The notes: a model not told the origin generated them from the sequence alone. A stretch of 64,000 bases of DNA from Ideonella dechloratans (GCF_021049305.1 NZ_CP088081.1:682001-746000), one strand, 5' to 3'. Counted from the stretch's first letter, positions 55,465 to 64,000 are shown. Numbers and translations: made by a program.

Positions 55465-56478
55465 ATGGCCCTTCGTCCTGTCCGTTCCCTGCTGTCCGCC
55501 GCCGCTGTCGCGGCCTGCGCGCTCGCGCCGCTGGCCGGCGCCCAGGCCGCCGAGCCCATCACCATCATGGTGGGCGGCATCAACAAGATCATCTACCTGC
55601 CGGCCAAGCTGGCCGAGTCGCTGGGCTACTTCAAGGACGAGGGCCTGACGGTGGAGCTGCAGTCGCAACCCGCCGGCGTGGACGCCGAGAACCAGCTCAT
55701 CGCCGGCGCGGTGCAGGCCGTGGTGGGCTTCTACGACCACACCATCGACCTGCAGAGCAAGGGCAAGGAGCTCGAGGCCATCGCCGTCTTCTGCAAGGTG
55801 CCCGGCGAGGTCGAGCTGGTCTCCACCAAGGCCGCGCCCAGCTTCAAGACCATGGCCGACGCCAAGGGCAAGACCCTGGGCGTGACCGGCCTGGGCTCCT
55901 CCACCGACTTCCTGACCCGCTACCTGGCCGACCGCCAGGGCGTGGCCTCCAAGGACTACACCCTGCTGCCGGTGGGCGCGGGCAACACCTTCATCGCCGC
56001 CATCAAGCAGGACCGCATCCAGGCCGGCATGACCACCGAGCCCACCGTTTCCGAACTGCTCAAGACCGGCGAGGCCAAGGTGCTGGTGGACCTGCGCACC
56101 GAAGAGGGCAGCAAGGCCGCGCTGGGCGGCCTCTACCCCGCGGCCAGCCTGTACGTGCAGAACGCCTGGGCCGACAGCCACAAGGCCGAGGCCACCAAGC
56201 TGGCCCACGCCTTCGCCCGCACCATGGCCTGGATCCACACCCACAGCGCCGAGGACATCGCCGAGAAGATGCCCAAGGACTACTACGGTGCCGACAAGGC
56301 CCTGTACGTGAGCGCGCTGAAGGCCTCGCTGCCGATGTACACCACCGACGGCCGCATGCCCGCCGGCGGCCCGGAGACGGTGCTGAAGGTGCTGGCCAGC
56401 TACAAGCCGCTGGTCAAGAGCAAGAACATCGACCTGTCCAAGACCTACACCAACGCCTTCCTGGACGCCGCCAAATGA
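55465..56478 (+). CDS. ABC importer substrate-binding protein (nitrate/sulfonate/taurine-type)
   Basis: 337 residues from ATG 55465 (TGGAGA ahead). Sec signal of about 28 residues ends AGAQA. The mature protein begins EPITIMVGGINKIIYLPAKLAESLGYFKDEGLTVELQSQ, an NMT1/SsuA-like periplasmic-binding fold with VGFYDHTIDLQSKGKELEAIAVF, GSSTDFLTRYLADRQGV and GMTTEPTVSELL. Candidate substrates are aliphatic sulfonates, taurine, nitrate or thiamine precursors; none can be chosen from sequence. Coupled by ATGA to the ATPase gene. Confidence 0.9.
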   Translation: MALRPVRSLLSAAAVAACALAPLAGAQAAEPITIMVGGINKIIYLPAKLAESLGYFKDEGLTVELQSQPAGVDAENQLIAGAVQAVVGFYDHTIDLQSKGKELEAIAVFCKVPGEVELVSTKAAPSFKTMADAKGKTLGVTGLGSSTDFLTRYLADRQGVASKDYTLLPVGAGNTFIAAIKQDRIQAGMTTEPTVSELLKTGEAKVLVDLRTEEGSKAALGGLYPAASLYVQNAWADSHKAEATKLAHAFARTMAWIHTHSAEDIAEKMPKDYYGADKALYVSALKASLPMYTTDGRMPAGGPETVLKVLASYKPLVKSKNIDLSKTYTNAFLDAAK

Positions 56479-57302
56479 GCACCGCCACCCTGGACCGCAC
56501 GGCCTCCCCGGCCGTCGCCGCCGGCAGCGCCCCGGCCATCGAGTTCCGCGGCGTCTCGCTGCGCTACATCTCGGCCGACGGCCATGCCACCGTGGCCCTG
56601 CGCGACTTCTCGATGGCGGTGGCCCGTGGCGAGTTCATCGCCATCGTCGGGCCCACCGGCTGCGGCAAATCCACCACGCTGAACATGATCACCGGCCTGC
56701 TCAAGCCCACCGTGGGCGAGGTGCGCATCATGGGCCAGGCGGTGGGCGGCATCGACCCGCGCATCGGCTTCGTCTTCCAGGCCGACGCGGTCTTTCCCTG
56801 GCGCAATGTGCTGGACAACGTGGCCGCCGGCCCGCTGTTCCGCGGCGCGTCCAAGGACGAGGCCTACGCCCGCGCCCGGGACTGGATCGGCCGTGTGGGC
56901 CTGGGCAAGTTCGGTGGGCATTACCCGCACCAGCTCTCGGGCGGCATGCGCAAGCGCGTGGCGCTGGCGCAGACCTTCGTCAACCAGCCCGAGATCCTGC
57001 TGATGGACGAGCCCTTCTCGGCCCTGGACATGCAGACCCGCACCCTGATGCAGGACGAACTGCTGCAGCTCTGGTCGGCCAGCGGCAGCTCGGTGGTCTT
57101 CGTCACCCACGACCTGGAGGAGGCCATCGCCCTGGCCGACCGCGTCTTCGTGCTCTCGGCCCGCCCGGCCACGCTCAAGCGCGTCCACACGATCGACCTG
57201 CCGCGCCCGCGGGTCATGTCGCAGGTCCGCTACGACCCGCATTTCGTCGAACTGTCCAAGCGCATCTGGGACGACCTGCGCGAAGAGGTGGTGATCCAAT
57301 GA
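56475..57302 (+). CDS. ABC importer ATPase (SsuB/TauB-type)
   Basis: 275 residues from ATG 56475, four-base overlap with the previous stop. Walker A GPTGCGKST, Q-loop FVFQADAVFPWRNV, signature LSGGMRKRVALAQTF, Walker B LLMDEPFSALD, switch His VTHDLEEA. The Q-loop plus FPWRNV is characteristic of nitrate/sulfonate/taurine importers. It energises uptake with the permease that overlaps it by four bases downstream. Confidence 0.93.
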   Translation: MSTATLDRTASPAVAAGSAPAIEFRGVSLRYISADGHATVALRDFSMAVARGEFIAIVGPTGCGKSTTLNMITGLLKPTVGEVRIMGQAVGGIDPRIGFVFQADAVFPWRNVLDNVAAGPLFRGASKDEAYARARDWIGRVGLGKFGGHYPHQLSGGMRKRVALAQTFVNQPEILLMDEPFSALDMQTRTLMQDELLQLWSASGSSVVFVTHDLEEAIALADRVFVLSARPATLKRVHTIDLPRPRVMSQVRYDPHFVELSKRIWDDLREEVVIQ

Positions 57303-58168
57303 ATGCCGCAACCCCCCTGACGGCCGCCCTGCCCGCGGCCCTGAGCGACGAGGCCCTGGCCCGTGAATCCGAGGTCGCGCAGGCCCGCATCCGCCAGCGC
57401 CGCTGGCTCATCATCGGCCTGCGCGTGGCGGTGCTGGTGGTGGCACTGGGCGGCTGGGAAATGGCCGCCCGCCTGAAGTGGATCGACCCCTTCTTCTACT
57501 CCATGCCCACGATGATCTGGGACCAGATCGTCGAGTGGGTGCGCGACGGCACCTCGCAGGGCTCGCTGTGGCGCCAGGTGGCCGTCACGCTGGAAGAGAC
57601 GGTGCTGGGCTTCCTGATCGGCTCGGTGGCCGGCGTGTTCTGCGGCATCCTGCTGGGCCGCAACAAGCTGCTGTCGGACATCTTCAGCCTCTACATCCAG
57701 ATCGCCAACTCCATCCCCCGCGTGGTGCTGGGTTCGGTCTTCGTCATCGCCCTGGGCCTGGGCATGGCCTCCAAGGTGGCGCTGGCGGTGGTGATGGTCT
57801 TCTTCGTCGTCTTCGGCAACGCCTTCCAGGGCGTGCGCGAAGCCGACAAGTACCTGATCGCCAACGCGCAGATCCTCGGGGCCTCGCCGCGCCAGCTGAC
57901 CACCGCGGTGGTCATCCCCTCGGCCATGTCCTGGATCCTGGCCAGCCTGCACACCAGCTTCGGCTTCGCCCTGGTGGGCGCGGTGGTGGGCGAGTTCCTG
58001 GGCGCCAAGGAAGGCATCGGCCTCTTGATCTCCACCGCCCAGGGCGCCTTCAACGCCAGCGGCGTGTTCGCCGCGATGATCGTGCTGGCGGTGGTCGCCC
58101 TCTTGGCCGACTTCCTGCTCACCTCGCTGGAAAAGCGCCTGCTCAAGTGGCGGCCGGCGGCGTTCTGA
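57299..58168 (+). CDS. ABC importer permease (SsuC/TauC-type)
   Basis: 289 residues. Six predicted helices, with the EAA-type coupling loop EADKYLIANAQILGASPRQLTTAVVIPSAMSWILASLH. WEMAARLKWIDPFFYSMPTMIWDQI near the start and LLADFLLTSLEKRLLKWRP at the end are typical of the SsuC/TauC branch. Starts with a 4-base overlap (ATGA) with the ATPase. A strong terminator 26 bp past the stop ends the operon. Confidence 0.93.
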   Translation: MNAATPLTAALPAALSDEALARESEVAQARIRQRRWLIIGLRVAVLVVALGGWEMAARLKWIDPFFYSMPTMIWDQIVEWVRDGTSQGSLWRQVAVTLEETVLGFLIGSVAGVFCGILLGRNKLLSDIFSLYIQIANSIPRVVLGSVFVIALGLGMASKVALAVVMVFFVVFGNAFQGVREADKYLIANAQILGASPRQLTTAVVIPSAMSWILASLHTSFGFALVGAVVGEFLGAKEGIGLLISTAQGAFNASGVFAAMIVLAVVALLADFLLTSLEKRLLKWRPAAF

Positions 58169-58193
58169 GGTCGCGCTGGCATCCACCGTCCAC

Positions 58194-58216
58194 GGGGCCC
58201 TTCGGGGCCCCTTTTT
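58194..58216 (+). terminator. Intrinsic terminator of the ABC importer operon
   Basis: GGGGCCC, loop TTCG, GGGCCCC: 7-bp perfect GC stem closed by a stable tetraloop, directly followed by TTTTT. The strongest terminator in the window. Confidence 0.9.
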
Positions 58217-58246
58217 CATGGGGCTTCGGCGGAGGGCGTAAAGCGC

Positions 58247-58277
58247 TTGACCTGGAGTGCGCTCCAGCTTCCAGAAT
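58247..58277 (+). promoter_or_regulatory. MerR-type promoter with 19-bp spacer
   Basis: TTGACC (58247-58252) and CAGAAT (58272-58277) are 19 bp apart, the stretched spacer of MerR-regulated promoters, and the spacer holds the palindrome CTGGAG-TGCG-CTCCAG (58252-58267). Transcription would start about 58284, so the merR message is nearly or fully leaderless from the ATG at 58285. Self-regulation is expected. Confidence 0.75.
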
Positions 58278-58284
58278 GCCGGCC

Positions 58285-58701
58285 ATGGACTCGTTTCTCA
58301 CCATCGCGCAGGTGGTCGCCCGCACCGGCCTGAGTGCCGACACCCTGCGCTACTACGAGCGCATCGGCCTGCTGGCGCCGGTGGCCCGCGCCGCCGGCGG
58401 CCAGCGCCGCTACCGCGCGGCCGACCTGGACTGGCTGGCCTTTGTGCAGCGCCTGCGCGCCACCGGCATGCCCATCCGCGACATGCTGCACTTCGCCGCC
58501 CTGCGCAGCCAGGGCGACGCCACCGCCGCGGCACGGCGCGAGCTGCTGCAGGCCCATCTGGCCGGCGTGCAGGCCCACATCCGTGAATTGCAGCAGGCCG
58601 CCCGGGCGCTGCAGACCAAGATCGCCCATTACGACACCCTGTGCCCACCCCCGGAAGGAGAACCCCATGCCGCCAACAAACGCCCCCGCCGTGCCCGCTG
58701 A
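58285..58701 (+). CDS. MerR-family transcriptional regulator
   Basis: 138 residues from ATG 58285; an ATG three codons earlier lies inside the -10 element. The HTH is FLTIAQVVARTGLSADTLRYYERIGLLAPVARAAGGQRRYRAADLDWLAFVQRLRATGMPI, then a dimerisation helix RRELLQAHLAGVQAHIRELQQAARALQTKIAHYDTLC. One Cys near the C-terminus. It belongs to the small YfmP/AdhR-like regulators often paired with oxidoreductases or carboxymuconolactone decarboxylase proteins. Overlaps the next gene by 35 bp. Confidence 0.9.
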   Translation: MDSFLTIAQVVARTGLSADTLRYYERIGLLAPVARAAGGQRRYRAADLDWLAFVQRLRATGMPIRDMLHFAALRSQGDATAAARRELLQAHLAGVQAHIRELQQAARALQTKIAHYDTLCPPPEGEPHAANKRPRRAR

Positions 58702-59107
58702 GGACAGCCGCTATGCACGCGGCCTGGCCCGCCTGAAGGAGATCGACGGTGCGGCCGGCGAGGCCGTGGTGGCCAGCCTGGCCGACATCGCGCCGGATTT
58801 CGCCCGCCACCTGATCGAGTTCCCCTTCGGCGACATCTACAGCCGCCCGGGGCTGGACCTGCGGGCCCGCGAGATCGGCACGGTGGCGGCGCTGACCGCG
58901 ATGGGCACGGCCGCGCCGCAGCTGGCGGTGCACATCCGCGCGGCGCTCAACGTGGGCGTGCGGCGCGAGGAGCTCGTCGAGCTCATCATGCAGATGGCCG
59001 TCTACGCCGGCTTCCCGGCGGCGCTCAACGGCTTGGCGGTGGCCCGCCAGGTCTTTGCCCAGGCCGAGGCGCAGACCCCGGCGCATGGCGAAGCCGCGCC
59101 GGCCTGA
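58667..59107 (+). CDS. Carboxymuconolactone decarboxylase (CMD/AhpD-like) family protein
   Basis: 146 residues from ATG 58667 (GGAAGGAG ahead). LAPDFARHLIEFPFGDIYSRPGLDLRAREIGTVAALTAMGTAAPQLAVHIRAALNVGVRREELVELIMQMAVYAGFPAALNGLAVARQVF matches the CMD-like fold, PcaC branch. The AhpD C-x2-C disulfide is absent, so not a peroxidase partner. Probably controlled by the preceding MerR regulator through the shared transcript. Substrate unknown. Confidence 0.88.
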   Translation: MPPTNAPAVPAEDSRYARGLARLKEIDGAAGEAVVASLADIAPDFARHLIEFPFGDIYSRPGLDLRAREIGTVAALTAMGTAAPQLAVHIRAALNVGVRREELVELIMQMAVYAGFPAALNGLAVARQVFAQAEAQTPAHGEAAPA

Positions 59108-59131
59108 GCGGCAGGCGGCTTCAGGCCGCCG

Positions 59132-60904
59132 TCAGGCCACCTTGGGGGCGGCCACCTCGCGCTTGACAAGGCCCAGGCCCAGCGCCGTGACCCCCGTGCC
59201 GGCCGCGATGGCGGCGGCGTACAGCAGCACATGGTTGACCGCGTTGGGAATGGCCAGCACGAAGACGCCGCCGTGCGGGGCCTGCAGGCCGATGTGCCAG
59301 AACATGCTCAGGCCGCCGGCCACCGCCGAGCCCAGCACGCAGACCGGGATGACGCGCAGCGGGTCCCGTGCCACGTAGGGGATGGCGCCTTCCGAGATGA
59401 AGGCCAGGCCCAGCACCGCGGTGGCCTTGGCGGCCTCGCGCTCCTCGGCCAGGAAGCGGCTGCGGAACAGCCAGCAGGCCAGGGCGATGCCCAGCGGCGG
59501 CGTCATGCCGCCGGCCATGGCTGCAGCCATCGGTTCGGTCACGCCCGAGCCGATCAGCGTGGTCGAGAAGACATAGGCCGCCTTGTTGACCGGGCCGCCC
59601 ATGTCCACCGCCATCATGCCGCCCAGCACCAGGCCCAGCAGCACCGCGCTGCCGGTCTGCAGGCCCTTGAGCCAGGCGGTCAGTGCCGCCATCACCGCGG
59701 CCATGGGCTCGCCGATGACCATCAGCATCAGCACCCCGGTGATGGCCGCGCCCAGCAGGGGCAGCAGCAGCACCGGCTTCAGGCCCTCCAGCCCCTTGGG
59801 CAGGCGCAGGTGGCGGTTGAGCGCCTGCACGCTGTAGCCGCCGATGAAGCCCGCGGCGATGGCCCCCAGGAAGCCCGCACCCACCGTGCCGGCCAGCAGG
59901 CCGCCGATCATGCCCGGGGCGATGCCCGGCCGGTCGGCGATGGAGTAGGCGATGTAGCCGCCCAGGGCCGGCAGCATCAGCGCGAAGCCGGCCTTGGCGC
60001 CGACCTGGAACAGCACCCAGCCCAGCGTGCCCTTGTGGGCGTCGTCGTACACGTAGATGCCGCCCAGCGCGAAGGCCAGGGCGATCAGCAGGCCGCCCGC
60101 CACCACGAAGGGCAGCATGAAGGACACGCCGGTCATCAGGTGCTTGTAGGCGCCGCTGCGGGCGGCGGCCGGGGCTGCGGCCGGGCTGGACGAGGCGGTG
60201 GCGGCCGCCCCCGCGCCGGACCACGGCGTGGCCTCGCGCGCGGCCTGGGCGAAGACCGCGCCCGCGTCGTGAATGGCGGCCTTGGTGCTGGTGACGTACA
60301 GGCGCTTGCCGGCGAAGCGCTCACGCTGCACCTGGGTGTCGGCCGCGATGATGACCAGATCGGCCTCGGCGATGGCCTGGGGGCTCAGCGCGTTCTGCGC
60401 GCCCACCGAGCCCTGGGTCTCCACCTGGATGCGGTGGCCCAGGGCCTTGGCGCCCTGTTCCAGCGCCTCGGCGGCCATGAAGGTGTGGGCCACGCCGGTG
60501 GGGCAGGAGGTGATGGCCACGATGCGCAGCGGCGCGCTGGGCGCGGCGGCCACCGGGGCGGCGGTCGCTGCCGCGGGGGCGGCCCCGGGGGGCAGGGCGC
60601 CGGCCAGCTGCAGGGCACGGCGTACCGCGCCTTCGGCATCGGCCAGCACCTCGGTGGGGTCGATGCGCAGCACCGGGGCGCGCGTGGCGGCGGGGCTGTC
60701 CAGGTCCAGGTCCGAGGCCAGGATGCAGGCCTGGGCCTGGGCCAGCTCGGTCTCGCTCCAGCCGCCCTGGTCGCCCAGCGGGGTCTGGACCCACAGGGCC
60801 AGGCGGTGGCCCAGGCGTTCGGCCGCGGCCCGCAGGGCCTCGCCGGTGATGAAGCTGTGGGCCGGGCCTGCCTGGCTGGCCGCGATGGCAATGAGTTGGG
60901 CCAT
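59132..60904 (-). CDS. fruA: Fructose-specific PTS permease EIIBC (FruA)
   Basis: 590 residues. A degenerate EIIB' domain (1-105) precedes an active EIIB domain with the phosphorylated Cys in VAITSCPTGVAHTFMAAEAL. An Ala-rich linker leads to EIIC (about 245-585) with YKHLMTGVSFMLPFVVAGGLLIALAFALGG, GVTEPMAAAMAGGMTPPLGIALA and GLAFISEGAIPY. It imports fructose and phosphorylates it to fructose-1-phosphate, the substrate of FruK encoded just upstream. Inner membrane. Third gene of fruB-fruK-fruA on the minus strand. Confidence 0.95.
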   Translation of the reverse strand: MAQLIAIAASQAGPAHSFITGEALRAAAERLGHRLALWVQTPLGDQGGWSETELAQAQACILASDLDLDSPAATRAPVLRIDPTEVLADAEGAVRRALQLAGALPPGAAPAAATAAPVAAAPSAPLRIVAITSCPTGVAHTFMAAEALEQGAKALGHRIQVETQGSVGAQNALSPQAIAEADLVIIAADTQVQRERFAGKRLYVTSTKAAIHDAGAVFAQAAREATPWSGAGAAATASSSPAAAPAAARSGAYKHLMTGVSFMLPFVVAGGLLIALAFALGGIYVYDDAHKGTLGWVLFQVGAKAGFALMLPALGGYIAYSIADRPGIAPGMIGGLLAGTVGAGFLGAIAAGFIGGYSVQALNRHLRLPKGLEGLKPVLLLPLLGAAITGVLMLMVIGEPMAAVMAALTAWLKGLQTGSAVLLGLVLGGMMAVDMGGPVNKAAYVFSTTLIGSGVTEPMAAAMAGGMTPPLGIALACWLFRSRFLAEEREAAKATAVLGLAFISEGAIPYVARDPLRVIPVCVLGSAVAGGLSMFWHIGLQAPHGGVFVLAIPNAVNHVLLYAAAIAAGTGVTALGLGLVKREVAAPKVA

Positions 60905-60934
60905 GCGTGTCTCCGTGATGTTCTGTGGGGCGGT

Positions 60935-61921
60935 TCAGATCGGCGTGGCGCGGATGCGCGCGGCCAGTTCGGTGACCTCCTGCCGCGGGGGCAGGCCGGG
61001 GGCGATGCGCTGGATGCGGGCGGCCGCGCAGGCCATGCCGAAGACGCCGGCGCCCGGCAGGGTCTGGCCGTCCATCAGCGCGGCCAGGGTGCCGGCCACC
61101 AGGGCATCGCCCGCACCCACCGTGGTGGCCACGGTCACCGCAGGGGCGGCGGCCTGCCAGCGGCCCTGGCCGTCGGCCATCACCGCGCCCTGGCCGCCCA
61201 GCGAGACGACGATCTGCCGCACGCCATGGGCCCGGCACAGGGCCTGGGCGGCATCGGCCACCGCCAGGGTGTCGGGCAGGGGGCGGGCCACCAGCTCCTC
61301 CAGCTCGGCCCGGTTGGGCTTGATGAAGGCCACTGGCACCACCGGGCCGCGGGTGGGGTCGGACAGCCGGGCCAGCAGCGTGCCCAGCACCGCGCCGCCG
61401 GTGTCGATGACGATCTGCGCGCCGCGGGCGGCCAGGCGCCGGGCCAGGCGTTCCCACAGGCCGGCGTCGGTGCCGGGGGGCAGGCTGCCGGCCAGCTCGC
61501 ACCAGTCGCCGGGGGCGACGGCGGCGTCCAGGCGCTCGCCCAGTTGCTGTTCGGCGGCCTGCAGGGCCTCGGGGGCCAGGGCCAGGCCGGGCAGGTTGAT
61601 GTCGGTGCTGTCGCCGCGCTCGGCCACCGCCAGCTTGATGTTGGTGCGGGTGGCGCCGGGCAGGCGCAGCATGCCGTCGGCGATGCCGCGCTCGGCAAAG
61701 GCGGCGCGGAAGACGGCGTCGTTGTCGGTGCCCAGCCAGCCGCTGGCGGTCACCGGCCGGCCCAGGGCGGCCAGCACCGCGGCCACGCCGATGCCCTTGC
61801 CGCCGGCCTCGGTCTGCTCGCCCAGGGCGCGGTGCACCTCGCCGGGCAGCAGGCGGTCCAGCCGCACCGTCTGGTCGATGGCCGGGTTCAGGGTGATGGT
61901 GAAGAGGCGGGGGGCGTTCAT
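60935..61921 (-). CDS. fruK: 1-phosphofructokinase FruK
   Basis: 328 residues. PfkB fold: FTITLNPAIDQTVRL, GGKGIGVAAVLAALG, VTASGWLGTD, then the signature TVGAGDALVAGTLAAL with the catalytic Asp near the C-terminus. It phosphorylates fructose-1-phosphate from FruA to fructose-1,6-bisphosphate. Its start overlaps the fruB stop by four bases, and fruA follows after 30 bp. Confidence 0.95.
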   Translation of the reverse strand: MNAPRLFTITLNPAIDQTVRLDRLLPGEVHRALGEQTEAGGKGIGVAAVLAALGRPVTASGWLGTDNDAVFRAAFAERGIADGMLRLPGATRTNIKLAVAERGDSTDINLPGLALAPEALQAAEQQLGERLDAAVAPGDWCELAGSLPPGTDAGLWERLARRLAARGAQIVIDTGGAVLGTLLARLSDPTRGPVVPVAFIKPNRAELEELVARPLPDTLAVADAAQALCRAHGVRQIVVSLGGQGAVMADGQGRWQAAAPAVTVATTVGAGDALVAGTLAALMDGQTLPGAGVFGMACAAARIQRIAPGLPPRQEVTELAARIRATPI

Positions 61922-64000
61922 GGCTGGGCCCCCTCGGCCGCGTCCTCACCGCGCAGCGCAGTGCCCAGGGCGCGCACCTCGTCGGCGCTGTCCACGTCCA
62001 GCGCGCGCCGGGCCAGGGCCTGCAGCTCGGCCAGGCTGTGGCGGCGCAGCAGGGCCTTGATGGGCCCCAGGTCGCCCACGCTCATCGACAGCTCGTGCAC
62101 GCCCAGGCCCACCAGCAGGGCTGCGCCCAGCGGCTCGCCGGCCAGGCCGCCGCACACGCCCACCCAGCGGCCATGGCGGCGCGCACCGGCCACGGTGCGC
62201 TCCACCAGGCGCAGCACGGCCGGGTGCAGGCTGTCGGCCATGCCGGCCAGCTCGGGGTGCTGGCGGTCCACCGCCAGCGCGTACTGGGTCAGGTCGTTGG
62301 TGCCGATGGAGAAGAAGTCCACATGCGCGGCCAGCCGGTCGGCCAGCAGGGCGGCCGAGGGCACCTCGATCATGATGCCCACCGCCACCTCTGGGGCGTC
62401 CAGCTCCTCGCGCACCTGGGCCATGCGCTGGCGCAGGGCGTGCACCTCCTCGACGGTGCTGATCATCGGGAACATGACCTGCAGCGGGCCGTGGCGGGCC
62501 GCGCGGTAGAGCGCGCGCAGCTGGGGCATCAGCAGGTCGTCGCGGCGCAGGGCCAGACGGGCGCCGCGCACGCCCAGGAAGGGGTTGTCCTCCACCGGCA
62601 GCTGCAGGTGGGGCACCTGCTTGTCGCCGCCGATGTCCAGGGTGCGCACCACCAGCGGCCGGCCGCCCAGGGCCTCCACCATGGCGCGCAGGGCCTGGTA
62701 CTGGGCCTCCTCGTCGGGCACGGTGTCGCGCTCCAGGAAGAGGAACTCGGTGCGCATCAGGCCCACGCCCTCGGCCCCGGCCTCCAGTGCGCGCTCGATC
62801 TGGTCGGCACGGTTGACGTTGGCGGCGATCTCCACCGTGTGGCCATCGGTGGTGGTGGCCGGCAGCAGCCGGGTGCGGGCCTCCTCGGCCTGGCGCCGCG
62901 CCAGCAGCGCGATCTTGTCGCGCGCCTCGATCAGGGCGGTGGCGCTGGGGGCCACATAGAGCCGGCCGCGGTAGCCGTCCAGGATGGCGGGGGTGCCGGC
63001 CTCGGCGGCCAGCAGGTCCGGCCCGGTGGCCACCACGGCCGGCAGGCCCAGCGCGCGCGCCAGGATGGCGGTGTGGGCGGTGGGGCCGCCGCGGGCGGTG
63101 CAGAAGCCGCGCACGCGGCTGGGGTCGATCTGGGCGGTGACCGAGGGCGAGAGGTCGTCGGCCAGCAGGATGGCGTCGGCCGGCCAGGCGGCTTCCAGCG
63201 TGGCCGCGGGCAGGCCCAGCAGCTGGCGCAGCACCCGCTCGCCGGCGTCCTGCAGGTCGGCCGCGCGGGCGGCCAGCGTGGCGTCGGGCAGGGCGCGCTG
63301 GGCGGCCACCCGCTCGCCCAGGGCATGGCGCCAGGCCCAGGCCGCGCCGTGACCCTGCACGATGCCGCGGCTGACGGCCTGCAGCAGGGCGGCGTCGCGC
63401 AGCAGCCCGGCATGGGCGTGGAAGATGCCGGCCTGTTCGGTGCGGCCGGCCGCGCGGGCCTGGGCCGACAGGGTCTCCAGCTCGGCCAGGGCGGCCTGCA
63501 GGGCCCGCTCCAGCGCCTCGGCCTCCAGCGGGGCGCTGCGGTAGCGGTCCTCCACCTCCAGCGCGGCGCCTTCGGCCTGCACCAGGGTGCCGATCACCAG
63601 CCCCGGGCTGGCGGCGATGCCGGTGAAGGTCTGGCGGGCGGTGGGCTGCCAGTCGCCCAGCGCGCTGCCCAGGCCTTGGGCCTGGCTCTGGCGCGAGGCG
63701 GCCAGCTGGGCCTGGCGGGCCTCCTCGTCGCCCAGGCGCACGATGACGGCGCGCAGCGCACGCAGGGCCTCCTCGGCGTCCGGGCCCTGGGCCGACAGGC
63801 GCAGCGTGGCGCCGCGGCCGGCGCCCAGGCTGAGCAGGGCGGCCACGTTCTTGCCGTCCACCACGGTGCTGCCGCAGCGCACATGCACCCGGGCGGCAAA
63901 GCGCTGGGCGGTCTGGGCCCACTGGCCGGCCGGGCGGGCGTGCAGGCCGTTGGGGTAGTTCAGCGCCACCTCGCGGCCCAGCGGGAAGTCCTCCAGCGCC
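61918..64000 (-). CDS. fruB: FruB, HPr-EI fusion of the fructose PTS (5' end outside window)
   Basis: The frame is open past the window edge; at the edge it reads ALEDFPLGREVALNYPNGLHARPA, so the HPr domain (His in GLHARPA) lies about 20 residues in and an EIIA-Fru domain probably precedes it outside. A complete enzyme I follows: phospho-His in GGPTAHTAILAR, LMRTEFLFLERD, GIMIEVPSAALLADRLA, FFSIGTNDLTQYALAVDRQ and the catalytic Cys in VGVCGGLAGEP. This is the fused phosphotransfer protein of fructose PTS in betaproteobacteria, taking phosphate from PEP to FruA. The apparent GTG start near 63969 is internal, not the real start. Confidence 0.93.
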   Translation of the reverse strand, partial: ALEDFPLGREVALNYPNGLHARPAGQWAQTAQRFAARVHVRCGSTVVDGKNVAALLSLGAGRGATLRLSAQGPDAEEALRALRAVIVRLGDEEARQAQLAASRQSQAQGLGSALGDWQPTARQTFTGIAASPGLVIGTLVQAEGAALEVEDRYRSAPLEAEALERALQAALAELETLSAQARAAGRTEQAGIFHAHAGLLRDAALLQAVSRGIVQGHGAAWAWRHALGERVAAQRALPDATLAARAADLQDAGERVLRQLLGLPAATLEAAWPADAILLADDLSPSVTAQIDPSRVRGFCTARGGPTAHTAILARALGLPAVVATGPDLLAAEAGTPAILDGYRGRLYVAPSATALIEARDKIALLARRQAEEARTRLLPATTTDGHTVEIAANVNRADQIERALEAGAEGVGLMRTEFLFLERDTVPDEEAQYQALRAMVEALGGRPLVVRTLDIGGDKQVPHLQLPVEDNPFLGVRGARLALRRDDLLMPQLRALYRAARHGPLQVMFPMISTVEEVHALRQRMAQVREELDAPEVAVGIMIEVPSAALLADRLAAHVDFFSIGTNDLTQYALAVDRQHPELAGMADSLHPAVLRLVERTVAGARRHGRWVGVCGGLAGEPLGAALLVGLGVHELSMSVGDLGPIKALLRRHSLAELQALARRALDVDSADEVRALGTALRGEDAAEGAQP

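Noticed and set aside
59231..62509. Plus-strand open frame of 1092 codons
   Set aside because: It is antisense to fruA, fruK and fruB, which have clear catalytic motifs; the translation is low-complexity.

Overview
The window is about 64 kb of very GC-rich DNA (strong G/C third-position bias, long antisense shadow frames) from a nitrogen-fixing bacterium. Gene types and order (IscS-type ISC genes, oxygen-sensitive NifA without NifL, cphA-linked ABC transporter plus DUF1854 protein, type IV minor pilin operon, fructose PTS with an HPr-EI fusion) suggest a betaproteobacterium of the Burkholderiales (Rubrivivax/Leptothrix/Ideonella-like). That placement is inference; there is no rRNA or tRNA gene to test it.

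Layout. 1-5150: cyanophycin (nitrogen storage) locus, with the edge-truncated cphA-type gene on the minus strand diverging from an ABC transporter and a DUF1854 gene. 5392-10195: chemoreceptor, voltage-gated K+ channel, ProQ-type RNA chaperone and a transglutaminase-like/TPR lipoprotein. 10285-38558: a 28-kb nitrogen-fixation island. It holds modE; a HepT-like gene; a TPR gene diverging from an ISC operon (iscS-iscU-erpA-like-iscA-hscA-fdx); a nifV-nifW-fixABCX operon ending in a ferritin-like and a thioredoxin-like ferredoxin gene; nifA; and a long nifB operon (nifB, fdxN, hesB-like, TPR, LRV Fe-S protein, nifZ, nifZ-like, DUF, nifS-like, nifT, DUF, DegT-like, SIR2-like, ferredoxin, FAD oxidase, AAA+ ATPase). 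The structural genes nifHDK and nifEN are not in the window. 38570-45641 (minus): type IV pilus operon pilE-fimT-pilV-pilW-pilX-pilY1. 45860-59107: mixed genes, including DUF3297, a diguanylate cyclase, prolyl oligopeptidase, a membrane protein, MFS/LysR pair, TctDE-type two-component system, sulfonate/nitrate-type ABC importer, and MerR plus a carboxymuconolactone-decarboxylase-like protein. 59132-64000 (minus): fruA, fruK and fruB, the last truncated by the edge.

How it works together. Five sites with exact GG-N10-GC sigma-54 spacing lie in front of nif-island transcription units (HepT-like, minus-strand TPR, iscS, nifV, nifB), with a weaker sixth before nifA. Perfect NifA upstream activator sites (TGT-N10-ACA) and perfect IHF consensus sites lie between activator and promoter at nifV and nifB. 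NifA carries the full C-X11-C-X19-C-X4-C oxygen-sensing motif, and an FNR-like palindrome sits upstream of it. The island therefore looks like a NifA/RpoN regulon that couples cofactor assembly (NifB, NifV, NifZ, NifW), dedicated Fe-S supply (the ISC operon, a second desulfurase, three A-type carriers) and electron supply (FixABCX, several ferredoxins), next to cyanophycin storage of the fixed nitrogen.

Most unusual: an ISC operon under an apparent nif promoter; a nif-operon tail of five poorly understood genes, one a DegT-fold protein lacking its PLP lysine; a CphA paralogue with a degenerate Mur-ligase P-loop; intergenic hairpins that share a core but have different, still-paired stems; and a MITE-like 236-bp element.
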